Assembly (NCBI RefSeq): GCF_000731955.1
Contig: NZ_JNCK01000001.1
Coordinates: forward strand, 1,116,001-1,180,000
Direction of reading: 5' to 3'
DNA: 64,000 nucleotides
Source: Halomonas zincidurans B6
Lineage (GTDB): Bacteria > Pseudomonadota > Gammaproteobacteria > Pseudomonadales > Halomonadaceae
The notes beneath the pieces are model-generated. The model saw only the letters and a program-made list of their open reading frames with translations. It was not told where the DNA came from and searched no databases. The translations under genes and the position numbers were made by a program. Each line of letters starts with the position of its first letter. Within the stretch, counting starts at the first letter, position 1. Positions 41,752 through 49,624 of the stretch are shown in pieces.

Positions 41752-42845
41752 CCATGAAGGCGGTCTTCAAGACCTGGTTCGAACGCTACTTCTCCGACGA
41801 GGAAGCGATCGTGCTGTTGCTGGTGCTGGTGCTGGGCTTCGCCGCGGTGTTCTGGTTGGGCAAGATGCTGGCGCCGTTCTTTACCGCGCTGGTACTGGCT
41901 TTCCTGTTGCAGGGGGTGGTCGGCTGGCTCGAACGCCGCGGCCTGCCACGACTGCTGTCGGTGCTGCTGGTGTTCCTGGCGTTCGTCGGTGCGCTGCTGG
42001 CGCTGGCGCTGATCGTGCTGCCGCTGGTGTGGAATCAGTTGCTCGAGCTGGTCCAGGAAAGCCCGCGGATGTTCGACAGCGTTCGGGGGTGGCTCGATGA
42101 GATGCAGGCGCGCTACCCGACAGTGATCACTCCGGCGCAGATCGACGACTGGATCGCCACCGCCGGCCGCGAGGCGACCCAGCTCGGCCAGCGTGCGCTG
42201 ACCTTTTCACTGGCCTCGCTGGGCAACTTGCTGGGGTTGATCATCTACCTGGTGCTGGTGCCGATCCTGGTGTTCTTCCTGCTCAAGGATCGTGAGCCGC
42301 TGATCCGCTTCATGCTTTCATTGCTGCCACAGAAGCGCACCCTGATGACGCGCATCTGGTACGAGATGGACGATCAGATTGCCAACTACATCCGCGGCAA
42401 GGCGATCGAGATCGCCATTGTCGGTGGGGCGGCGTACATCACCTTCTGGCTCTTCGGGCTGCCTTATGCCGCGCTGCTGGGGCTGACGGTCGGGCTGTCG
42501 GTGCTGGTGCCTTATATCGGCGCGGCGGTGGCGACGCTGCCGGTGGCCGCGGTGTCCGGTTTTCACTTCGGGCTGAGCGATCAGTTTTTCTACGTGATCA
42601 TCGCCTACGGCGTGCTGCAGGCACTCGATGGCAACGTGCTGGTGCCGGTGCTGTTCTCCGAGGCGGTCAACCTGCATCCGGTGTCGATCATCCTTGCGGT
42701 GCTGTTCTTCGGCGGCATCTGGGGCTTCTGGGGGGTGTTCTTCGCGATTCCGCTGGCGACCCTGCTCAAGGCGCTGGCGCGCGCCTGGCCGCGCAGCGTC
42801 GCGCAGCGCGACCAGCGGTTGCACCAGGTCGATCTTCAGGACTGA
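41748..42845 (+). CDS. perM: AI-2E/PerM family inner-membrane transporter
   Basis: A 365-residue polytopic membrane protein of the PerM/YdiK/TqsA family (DUF20). About eight helices are visible in two halves, with a central soluble segment (about 100-150). The C-terminal block KAIEIAIVGGAAYITFWLFGLPYAALLGL and LQALDGNVLVPVLFSEAVNLHPVSIILAVLFFGG is highly typical. Members transport different substrates (AI-2 export, Na/H exchange), so the substrate is not assigned. Start ATG 41748 overlaps the preceding stop; the 3' end overlaps bcp (convergent) by 10 bp. Confidence 0.88.
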   Translation: MTMKAVFKTWFERYFSDEEAIVLLLVLVLGFAAVFWLGKMLAPFFTALVLAFLLQGVVGWLERRGLPRLLSVLLVFLAFVGALLALALIVLPLVWNQLLELVQESPRMFDSVRGWLDEMQARYPTVITPAQIDDWIATAGREATQLGQRALTFSLASLGNLLGLIIYLVLVPILVFFLLKDREPLIRFMLSLLPQKRTLMTRIWYEMDDQIANYIRGKAIEIAIVGGAAYITFWLFGLPYAALLGLTVGLSVLVPYIGAAVATLPVAAVSGFHFGLSDQFFYVIIAYGVLQALDGNVLVPVLFSEAVNLHPVSIILAVLFFGGIWGFWGVFFAIPLATLLKALARAWPRSVAQRDQRLHQVDLQD

Positions 42846-43324
42846 ACGCTACCTTGGGCATGCAGCTCGCGGGCCGCATCGAGCACCTCGGCGACGTGGC
42901 CCGGCACCTTGACCTTGCGCCATTCGCGGGCCAGGTTGCCGTCGGCATCGATCAGGAAAGTGCTGCGCTCGATGCCCAGATGCTCCTTGCCATAGAGCTT
43001 CTTGAGCTTGATGACGTCGAACTGCCGGCACAGTGCCTCGTCCTTGTCGGAAATCAACTCGAAGTTGAAGTCCTGCTTGGCCTTGAAATTCTCGTGGGCG
43101 CGCAGGCCGTCCCGCGAGACGCCCAGAATCAGCGTGTTGGCCGCCTCGAAAGCGGCCTTGCGGTCGCGGAAATCGCCACCCTCGGTAGTGCAGCCGGGGG
43201 TGCTGTCCTTGGGATAGAAATAGATCACCACCTGCCTGCCGCGCAGTTGCGAGAGGGTCACGGTGGTATCGCCGGTGGCCTGGGCGGTGAAATCCGCGAC
43301 CGGCTGACCGAGGCTGATGCTCAT
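42836..43324 (-). CDS. bcp: Peroxiredoxin Bcp/PrxQ
   Basis: A thiol peroxidase of 162 residues that reduces hydroperoxides using thioredoxin. The peroxidatic cysteine lies in YFYPKDSTPGCTTEGGDFRD (about residue 45). The resolving cysteine found five residues later in E. coli Bcp is replaced by glycine. The only other cysteine seen is in DEALCRQFDV, so it may use a different resolving mechanism or act as a 1-Cys enzyme. ATG 43324 follows AGGAGT; the ORF's upstream extension lacks homology. It is convergent with perM and divergent from dapA. Confidence 0.93.
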   Translation of the reverse strand: MSISLGQPVADFTAQATGDTTVTLSQLRGRQVVIYFYPKDSTPGCTTEGGDFRDRKAAFEAANTLILGVSRDGLRAHENFKAKQDFNFELISDKDEALCRQFDVIKLKKLYGKEHLGIERSTFLIDADGNLAREWRKVKVPGHVAEVLDAARELHAQGSVQS

Positions 43325-43535
43325 GGCTGGACTCCTGGAATGAATGACGTCAGCGATTACACGCAAGCGCGGCAGCGCTGTAAAGTCTAAACGCCATCAT
43401 CGGGCCGCGAGCATCTGTACAGGCTTTCGTCGCCTGAGTACCATTTGGTGCCTGGACCGAGCACCGATTACGTGGTTTATCGGCGGGTGGGTCGTCCTTG
43501 ACCGACTCGGCCGCTTCACAGGAGAACATCGCAGG

Positions 43536-44420
43536 ATGATCACAGGCAGCATCGTCGCGCTGGCGACCCCGATGAAAACATCCGGTGAGATCGACTGGGA
43601 GGCGCTGCGCCGCCTGGTGGGCTTCCATCTCGACAACGGCACCGATGCCATCGTCGCCGCCGGCACCACCGGCGAGCCGACCACCATGTCCTTCGCCGAA
43701 CACTTCGACGTCATCCGCACCGTGGTCGAGGAAGTGCGCGGGCGCATCCCGGTGATTGCCGGCACCGGTGCCAACGCGACCTCCGAGGCCGTCGAACTGG
43801 CGCGCTACGCCAAGGACGTCGGCGCCGATTATTGCCTGTCGGTGTGCCCCTATTACAACAAGCCGACCCAGGAAGGCCTGTTCCAGCACTTCAAGGCGGT
43901 CGCCGAGGGCGGCGACCTGCCGGTGATCCTCTACAACGTGCCGGGGCGCACCTGTTCGGATCTGTACAACGAGACGGTCTTCCGGCTGGCCGAGGTCGAC
44001 AACATCGTCGGTCTCAAGGATGCCACCGGCAATCTCGAGCGCGCCGAAGAACTGGTCGAGCGGCTGCGCGATACCGGTTTCGCGCTGTATTCCGGCGACG
44101 ATCCCACGGCCTGCGAGTTTATGCTGATGGGCGGCCACGGCGACATCTCGGTGACCGCCAACGTCGCGCCGCACGCCATGCACGAGCTGTGCCGTGCCGC
44201 GCTGGCCGGCGACACCGAGCTGGCCCACCAGCTCAATACACGGTTGATGCCGCTGCATACCGCGCTGGGCGTCGAGGCCAATCCGATTCCGGTGAAGTGG
44301 GGCCTCAATCGCATGGGCTATGCCGATTCCGGGATACGCCTGCCGTTGACCTGGCTGTCCGAGAAATACCACTCCACCGTCGGCGAGGCCCTGCAACTGG
44401 CCGGTGTGCTGGACGACTGA
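43536..44420 (+). CDS. dapA: 4-hydroxy-tetrahydrodipicolinate synthase
   Basis: DapA condenses pyruvate with aspartate semialdehyde, the first committed step to diaminopimelate and lysine. The 294-residue TIM-barrel protein shows GTTGEPTTMSFAEH (about 43-56), the catalytic tyrosine in PYYNKPTQEGLFQHF (about 107) and the Schiff-base lysine in VGLKDATGN (about 162). The length is close to that of E. coli DapA. ATG 43536 follows AGGAG. The dapA-bamC-(MBL)-purC order is the usual gammaproteobacterial neighbourhood. Confidence 0.97.
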   Translation: MITGSIVALATPMKTSGEIDWEALRRLVGFHLDNGTDAIVAAGTTGEPTTMSFAEHFDVIRTVVEEVRGRIPVIAGTGANATSEAVELARYAKDVGADYCLSVCPYYNKPTQEGLFQHFKAVAEGGDLPVILYNVPGRTCSDLYNETVFRLAEVDNIVGLKDATGNLERAEELVERLRDTGFALYSGDDPTACEFMLMGGHGDISVTANVAPHAMHELCRAALAGDTELAHQLNTRLMPLHTALGVEANPIPVKWGLNRMGYADSGIRLPLTWLSEKYHSTVGEALQLAGVLDD

Positions 44421-44457
44421 GGCCATTCCTGGCCCGCACCCACAAGAAGGTAGAAGC

Positions 44458-45405
44458 ATGAATCCCGTCTTCACATGGATGCCGCTGATCGTGGCCGCCG
44501 CCGTTGCTCTGAGCGGTTGCAGCCGCGACGGCTACTATTACGATCGCAGCGACGAGTACCAGACCGCCGAGATGAGCCAGCCGCTGGATCTGCCCGATGC
44601 GCGGCGTTCCAGCCGCTATCAGAACGCCATGCCGGTGCCGGATGCCAGGAACGACTTCAGCGCCGAAGGCGATTTCGAAGTGCCGCGCCCGCAGCCGCTG
44701 GCCGGCAGCCGCGAAGCGGATCTGGCCTATGTCGAACTGCGCGAGGCGGGCGACGATCGCTGGCTGCTGGTCAATGCCTCGCCGGGCAGCGTATGGCCGC
44801 AATTGCAGGGTTTCGTCGAAAGCCGCGGGCTGACGGCGTCCACTCTGGATGCATCCCAAGGCCGGATCGTCACCGAAGAGGCCGATTTTCAGGTCCGTCA
44901 GGGGCTGCGTAGCGGGACCAGCGAAGTGCGCTGCACCGCGCCAGCTGCGGGAGGGCAATGCCTGACGGCGCTGCAGGGCTATCTCGACAGCCGCAGCGAG
45001 CAGGCCGGCGGCGTCTCGCTGGCCGCCCAGAGCCTGTCGCAGGAGCAGCGGATCCGCCTGCTCAAGCGCGACGACCGCTGGCAGTTGCAATTGGCGCTGG
45101 GCATCGACCGCGCCTGGTCGGAGCTGCAATACCAGTTATCCAACAATTTCACCGGCGAAGGCCGCAAGCTGGTCGACCAGAATCGCAGCGCCGGCGATTT
45201 CCTTGTCGACTACACGCCACGCGAGGAGGACGGCGGCTGGTTCGACTGGTTCGGCGGCGATGCCGAGCCGCGTCGTTATCGCTTGCATGTCGCCTCGGCG
45301 GGTGCCGGCGAGAGCCTGGTGACGGTTGCCGCGGCCGACGGCGAGAGTCTGGGTGACAGCGAGGCCCGTGCGGTACTCGACGCCCTGGCCTCGACCCTGC
45401 GCTGA
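44458..45405 (+). CDS. bamC: Outer-membrane assembly lipoprotein BamC
   Basis: BamC is a lipoprotein of the BAM complex. The 315-residue product has a signal sequence with lipobox LSGC (Cys21) and the disordered N-terminal stretch typical of BamC (YYYDRSDEYQTAEMSQPLDLPD). Two helix-grip domains follow (about 85-190 and 210-315). It lies directly after dapA as in E. coli (nlpB). The start is ATG 44458 after AGAAGG; the longer open frame upstream reads into dapA. The stop shares one base with the next ATG (TGATG). Confidence 0.93.
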   Translation: MNPVFTWMPLIVAAAVALSGCSRDGYYYDRSDEYQTAEMSQPLDLPDARRSSRYQNAMPVPDARNDFSAEGDFEVPRPQPLAGSREADLAYVELREAGDDRWLLVNASPGSVWPQLQGFVESRGLTASTLDASQGRIVTEEADFQVRQGLRSGTSEVRCTAPAAGGQCLTALQGYLDSRSEQAGGVSLAAQSLSQEQRIRLLKRDDRWQLQLALGIDRAWSELQYQLSNNFTGEGRKLVDQNRSAGDFLVDYTPREEDGGWFDWFGGDAEPRRYRLHVASAGAGESLVTVAAADGESLGDSEARAVLDALASTLR

Positions 45406-46214
45406 TGGCCGAGCGGGAGTCGCAAGCGGCCCGCTTGCCCGGCGAACGGGTCCTGAGCTTCGCCTCGCTGGGCAGCGGCAGCAAGGGCAACGCCACGCTG
45501 GTCAGCGACGGCGAGACCCAGGTGCTGGTCGACTGCGGCTTCGGTCTGCGCGAGACCGAGAAGCGCCTGGCGCGTTACGGCCTGCATCCGCGTCAACTGG
45601 CCGCGGTGCTGGTCACCCACGAGCACGGCGATCACATCAGCGGCGTCGGCGCTCTGGCGCGGCGCCACGGCCTGCCGGTCTACCTGACCGCCGGCACGCT
45701 GCTGTCGCGGCGTCTTGGCGAGGTGGCGCAACATCGCTTGATCGTGCCCCAGGTGCGCTTCGCCATCGCCGGACTCGAAATCGACCCGATAACCGTGCCG
45801 CACGATGCCCGCGAGCCGGTGCAGTTTCGCTTTCATGCGCGCCAGCGCACACTCGGCGTACTCACCGATCTGGGCCACCCCAGCGAGCACGTGATCGCCC
45901 GTTTCCAGCGCTGCGACGCATTGCTGCTGGAGTGCAATCACGACCCGCGGATGCTCGTCGACGGGCCCTATCCGCCACGCCTCAAACGGCGCGTCGGCGG
46001 CAACTGGGGGCATCTGGCCAACGCTCAGGCGCGCACGCTGCTCACGCGTATTGGTCTGGATCGCCTGCAGCGCATCGTCTGCTCGCATCTTTCGGAGCAC
46101 AACAACCGCCCGGAGCTTGCCCGCGAGGCCCTGGTGCCGCTGCTCGACGGCGATGAATCGCGGCTGGTGGTGTCCGCCCAGGACCGCGGTTTCGACTGGC
46201 AGGTCATCGCATGA
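45405..46214 (+). CDS. MBL-fold metallohydrolase (YycJ/WalJ-like)
   Basis: A 269-residue metallo-beta-lactamase-fold hydrolase. Typical motifs are FASLGSGSKGNATLV near the start, the metal-binding HEHGDHISG (HxHxDH, about residues 69-77), LTDLGHPSEHV and CNHDP later, and SHLSEHNNRPELA near the end, as in YycJ/WalJ. Relatives are single- or double-strand 5' exonuclease-like or ribonuclease-like; no specific substrate can be given. It is translationally coupled to bamC and precedes purC, a common gammaproteobacterial arrangement. Confidence 0.88.
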   Translation: MAERESQAARLPGERVLSFASLGSGSKGNATLVSDGETQVLVDCGFGLRETEKRLARYGLHPRQLAAVLVTHEHGDHISGVGALARRHGLPVYLTAGTLLSRRLGEVAQHRLIVPQVRFAIAGLEIDPITVPHDAREPVQFRFHARQRTLGVLTDLGHPSEHVIARFQRCDALLLECNHDPRMLVDGPYPPRLKRRVGGNWGHLANAQARTLLTRIGLDRLQRIVCSHLSEHNNRPELAREALVPLLDGDESRLVVSAQDRGFDWQVIA

Positions 46215-46280
46215 ACGTGGCTCGGGATCATGCTCAGGCGGGTGATGACTCCTTCAATGACGCTTTCAGAGAAATTCCTC

Positions 46281-46994
46281 ATGGAAAAACGTGACGCGCT
46301 GTATGCCGGCAAGGCCAAATCCGTCTACCGTACCGACGATCCCCAACGTCTGATCCTGCATTTTCGCGATGACACCAGTGCCTTCGACGGCGAGCGCGTG
46401 GAGTCGCTGGCGCGCAAGGGCATGGTCAACAACAAGTTCAACGCCTTCATCATGGGCAAGCTCGAGGCCGCGGGCATTCCGACCCACTTCGACGGCCTGG
46501 TGTCGGAGACCGAGTGCGTGGTCAAGAAGCTCGAGATGATCCCGGTCGAGTGCGTGGTGCGCAACCTGGCCGCCGGCGGCCTGGTGAAACGTCTGGGGAT
46601 CGAGGAGGGGCGTGAACTCACCCCGCCGACCTTCGAGCTGTTCCTCAAGAACGACGCCCAGCACGACCCGATGATCAACGAATCGCTGGCCGAGACCTTC
46701 GGCTGGGCGAGTCGCGAGCAGCTGGCGCGCATGAAGACGCTGACCTTTCAGGTCAACGACGTGCTCAAGCAGCTGTTCCTCGACGGCGGCATGCTGCTGG
46801 TCGACTACAAGCTCGAGTTCGGGATGTTCAACGGCGAGATCGTGCTCGGCGACGAGTTCTCGCCCGACGGCTGCCGGCTGTGGGACGCCAAGACCCGGGA
46901 GAAGATGGACAAGGACCGTTTCCGTCAGGGGCTCGGCGGGGTGATCGAGGCCTACGAGGAAGTCGGCCGGCGCATCGGTATCGAGTTCGATTGA
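46281..46994 (+). CDS. purC: Phosphoribosylaminoimidazole-succinocarboxamide synthase
   Basis: PurC joins aspartate to CAIR in purine synthesis. From ATG 46281 the product has 237 residues, equal to the E. coli enzyme, and begins EKRDALYAGKAKSVY. Further motifs are DDTSAFDG, KGMVNNKFN, VECVVRNLAAGGLVKRLGIEEG and the LVDYKLEFGMFNGEIVLGDEFSPD ATP/Mg site. In-frame starts at 46257 and 46230 would add residues without homology. Its neighbours dapA, bamC and the MBL gene match many related genomes. Confidence 0.96.
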   Translation: MEKRDALYAGKAKSVYRTDDPQRLILHFRDDTSAFDGERVESLARKGMVNNKFNAFIMGKLEAAGIPTHFDGLVSETECVVKKLEMIPVECVVRNLAAGGLVKRLGIEEGRELTPPTFELFLKNDAQHDPMINESLAETFGWASREQLARMKTLTFQVNDVLKQLFLDGGMLLVDYKLEFGMFNGEIVLGDEFSPDGCRLWDAKTREKMDKDRFRQGLGGVIEAYEEVGRRIGIEFD

Positions 46995-47013
46995 CGCCTA
47001 CGCCGGCGTACGG

Positions 47014-47760
47014 TCACGACCGGGCGCCGGCCAGCGGCACGATCTCCATCACCTCCATTACGATGCCGCCCGCGCCATCATCGTGGGCGCGGAAGCGCAC
47101 GTCCACATCTCTCAGCGCCACGCCGTAGCGACGCGCGTCGCGGCCGCCCCGGTAGGCCGGGCGCGGGTCCTGGGCGAGCACCTGCTCGATCAGCCGGCGT
47201 AGCGAGTCGCCGTCGTCGCGGCTGGCCAGCTGGGCCTCGGCGGCGGTACTGAAGGTCACCTGGCGACGGGGCGGCGGCGCGGGGGCGAAGCCGGCTTCCG
47301 CAGCGGGGCGCGACTCGGCCCACGGCAGGTAGGGCTTGATGTCGAGCACCGGCGTGCCGTCGACCAGGTCGTGGCCGCGCAGATGCAAGCGGACGCCGTT
47401 GCCGATCTCGATCTTCTCGAGTTCGACCAGTGACAGCCCCAGGCGATTGGGGCGGTGAGTGCTGCGAGTGGCGAACACCCCGAGCCTGGCGTTGCCGCCC
47501 AGGCGCGGCGGACGCACCAGCGGCGTCCAGCGCTCGGGGCTGCGGTGAAAGACGAAGGTCAGCCAGAGATGACTGACGCCTTCGAGACCGCGTACCGCCA
47601 GCGATTCGTCGAAGGGCGGCAGCAGTTCAAGCACCGCGCGTGCTTCATCGGCCAGGCCGGGCTGGCGGGGGATGCCGAACTTGTCGGGATAATCGCTGGC
47701 GATGCGACCGATGGCCTGCATCGTGAATCGGTCGCCGGGGTCAGAGTCGATGTCGTGCAT
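47014..47760 (-). CDS. trmO: tRNA (N6-threonylcarbamoyladenosine37-N6)-methyltransferase TrmO
   Basis: TrmO (formerly TsaA/YaeB) methylates t6A37 in tRNA-Thr with S-adenosylmethionine. The 248-residue product shows the beta-barrel motifs of the family: MQAIGRIASDYPDKFGIPRQPGL, LEGVSHLWLTFVFHRS, GVFATRSTHRPNRLGLSLVEL and LDIKPYLPWAES. A C-terminal domain holds the conserved DPRPAYR segment. Start ATG 47760 is the best of several; an upstream in-frame extension has no family similarity, and an internal ATG at 47721 is possible. It is 66 bp downstream of nadC on the same strand. Confidence 0.93.
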   Translation of the reverse strand: MHDIDSDPGDRFTMQAIGRIASDYPDKFGIPRQPGLADEARAVLELLPPFDESLAVRGLEGVSHLWLTFVFHRSPERWTPLVRPPRLGGNARLGVFATRSTHRPNRLGLSLVELEKIEIGNGVRLHLRGHDLVDGTPVLDIKPYLPWAESRPAAEAGFAPAPPPRRQVTFSTAAEAQLASRDDGDSLRRLIEQVLAQDPRPAYRGGRDARRYGVALRDVDVRFRAHDDGAGGIVMEVMEIVPLAGARS

Positions 47761-47826
47761 CGGCTCATTATGCCGGCGAGGCGCGCGCCCGGCGAGACAA
47801 CACACGGCGAGTGATTTGCAGATCAA

Positions 47827-48681
47827 TCAGCGAGTCTCGACGTGATCGATGCGCATCGACAGATCGATTGCCTTGATGTCCTTGGTCAGTGCGCCGATCG
47901 AGATGCAATCGACACCGGTGGCGGCGATCGACTCAAGCGTGGTTTCGCTGACGTTGCCCGAGGCTTCCAGGGTCGCCTTGCCGGCGTTCAGCCGTACCGC
48001 TTCGCGCAGGTCGTCGAGCGAGAAGTTGTCGAGCATCACCACGTCGGCATGTGCCTCGAGCGCCTGGGCCAGTTCATCGAGGTTCTCGACCTCGACCTCG
48101 ACCGAAAGGTCGCGGGCGATGTCGCGCGCCTCGTGCACGGCGGCCGCGATGCTGCCGCAGGCGGCGATATGGTTTTCCTTGATCAAAAAGGCATCGTAGA
48201 GGCCGATGCGGTGATTGTAGCAACCGCCACAGGTCACGGCATATTTCTGGGCCAGACGCAGCCCGGGCAGCGTCTTGCGAGTATCGAGCAGCCGCACGCC
48301 GGTGTCGGCGACGCGATCGGCGTAGTAGCGGGCGCGGGTGGCGGTGGCCGACAGCGTCTGCAGCAGATTGAGCGCCGGGCGTTCGCCGGTCAGCAGGCTG
48401 CGCGCGGGCCCCTGCAACTCGAGGAAGCACTGGTCGGCTTGCAGGGCGTCGCCATCGGCGGCGTGCCAGATCAGCTCGACGCGATGGTCGAGGCGCCGGA
48501 ACAGCTCGTCGACCCAGGCCACGCCGCACAGCACCGCGTTTTCTCGGGTGATCACCCGGGCGGATGCCCACTGACGCTCGGGAATCAGCTGGGCGGTGAT
48601 ATCGCCGGGACCGACGTCTTCGGCCAGCAGCCGGGCGGCGCTGATGCGGATCTCCTCGGCGAGGGCCTCGTAGTAGTGCAT
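47827..48681 (-). CDS. nadC: Quinolinate phosphoribosyltransferase NadC
   Basis: NadC converts quinolinate and PRPP to nicotinate mononucleotide in de novo NAD synthesis. The 284-residue protein has ITAQLIPERQWASARVITRENAVLCG, LLQTLSATATRARYY, DTRKTLPGLRLAQKYAVTCGGCYNHRIGLYDAFLIKENHI and the barrel segment VEVENLDEL, then GVDCISIGALTKD at the end. ATG 48681 follows GGGAAAG. It is divergent from ampD with about 76 bp between, the common nadC-ampD neighbourhood. Confidence 0.96.
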   Translation of the reverse strand: MHYYEALAEEIRISAARLLAEDVGPGDITAQLIPERQWASARVITRENAVLCGVAWVDELFRRLDHRVELIWHAADGDALQADQCFLELQGPARSLLTGERPALNLLQTLSATATRARYYADRVADTGVRLLDTRKTLPGLRLAQKYAVTCGGCYNHRIGLYDAFLIKENHIAACGSIAAAVHEARDIARDLSVEVEVENLDELAQALEAHADVVMLDNFSLDDLREAVRLNAGKATLEASGNVSETTLESIAATGVDCISIGALTKDIKAIDLSMRIDHVETR

Positions 48682-48757
48682 GGCTTTCCCTGCTCGTTGG
48701 TGTGCGACAATGCGCCCATTATAGAGAATGCCGGGCACTTGCGGCAGGGGAGGAAAC

Positions 48758-49318
48758 GTGCAGATTACCCGGGGGTGGTTGGCCGAGGCGCGTCGCGTCG
48801 CCTCGCCCAACTGCAACGAGCGTCCGCAGGGCGAGATATCGGCGCTGGTGATTCACGCCATCAGCCTGCCGCCGGGCGAGTTCGGCAGCGATGCGATCGA
48901 GCGGTTGTTCACCAATCGCCTCGATGGCGCGGCGCATGGCTACTTCCGGACGCTCGAGGGACTGCGCGTCTCGGCCCACCTGTTGATTCGCCGCGACGGG
49001 GAGCTGGTGCAGTTCGTGCCCTTCGAGCGGCGCGCCTGGCATGCCGGGCGCTCGCGCTGGTTCGACGGTGAACGCGAACGCGTCGAGCTCAACGACTTCA
49101 GTATCGGCATCGAGCTCGAAGGCGACGACGTCCAGCCCTATCGCGACGCCCAGTACCGGGCACTGGCCCGGGTGGTGGCGAGCCTGCTGGACAACTACCC
49201 GCAGTTGACCGCGCAGCGCATTACCGGCCATGCGCGAATCGCCCCGTTGCGCAAGAGCGATCCCGGGCCGTGTTTCGATTGGGCCTATTTTCGTCAGCGT
49301 TTGGCCGCCAAACGCTGA
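48758..49318 (+). CDS. ampD: N-acetylmuramyl-L-alanine amidase AmpD
   Basis: AmpD cleaves anhydro-muropeptides in the cytoplasm during wall recycling and thereby affects AmpC induction. The product has 186 residues (E. coli 183). Zinc ligands are in ALVIHAISLPPGEFG and ITGHARIAPLRKSDPGPCFDW, with the catalytic VSAHLLIRRDGELVQFVPF between. GTG 48758 is preferred to ATG 48728 because GGGGAGGA lies immediately upstream and the homology begins at VQITRGWL. It is a single gene, divergent from nadC. Confidence 0.94.
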   Translation: MQITRGWLAEARRVASPNCNERPQGEISALVIHAISLPPGEFGSDAIERLFTNRLDGAAHGYFRTLEGLRVSAHLLIRRDGELVQFVPFERRAWHAGRSRWFDGERERVELNDFSIGIELEGDDVQPYRDAQYRALARVVASLLDNYPQLTAQRITGHARIAPLRKSDPGPCFDWAYFRQRLAAKR

Positions 49319-49624
49319 ATTTGTAGCTAGGCTACACTCAACGGCCGAGCGGTAGAGCCTCATCGGCAAGTAGCTAATGTTGCTATGCAATATACAATTA
49401 TGGAAAATATTTCCAGGCTTTCACCAATTGGCAGACAGGGACGTTTGCGGTATCTTCGAGCCGGTATTTGTGACGATCGCATATCTGTTTGTAAAGCGAT
49501 TACAAACCCTGTTTGACGGAGACACGGCCCCCAGAAAGGTCGGCTCGCACTGAAGAGCGCCCAATGTCGCCACCTGTCGTGTGGAGGCAGACTGACACCT
49601 TATCTTCATTCGGAGACACGTCTT
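49319..49624 (+). promoter_or_regulatory. aceE upstream region with operator-like palindromes
   Basis: A 306-bp gene-free leader, AT-rich in 49370-49420. Palindromes are TGGAAA-ATA-TTTCCA (49401-49415), CCAATTGG (49424-49431) and GTTTGTAA-N5-TTACAAAC (49487-49507, perfect 8-bp arms). The last is the best operator candidate, as it lies about 130 bp before the aceE ATG. I could not assign a firm promoter. None of these matches the PdhR box of E. coli (AATTGGT-N3-ACCAATT) closely. Confidence 0.5.
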
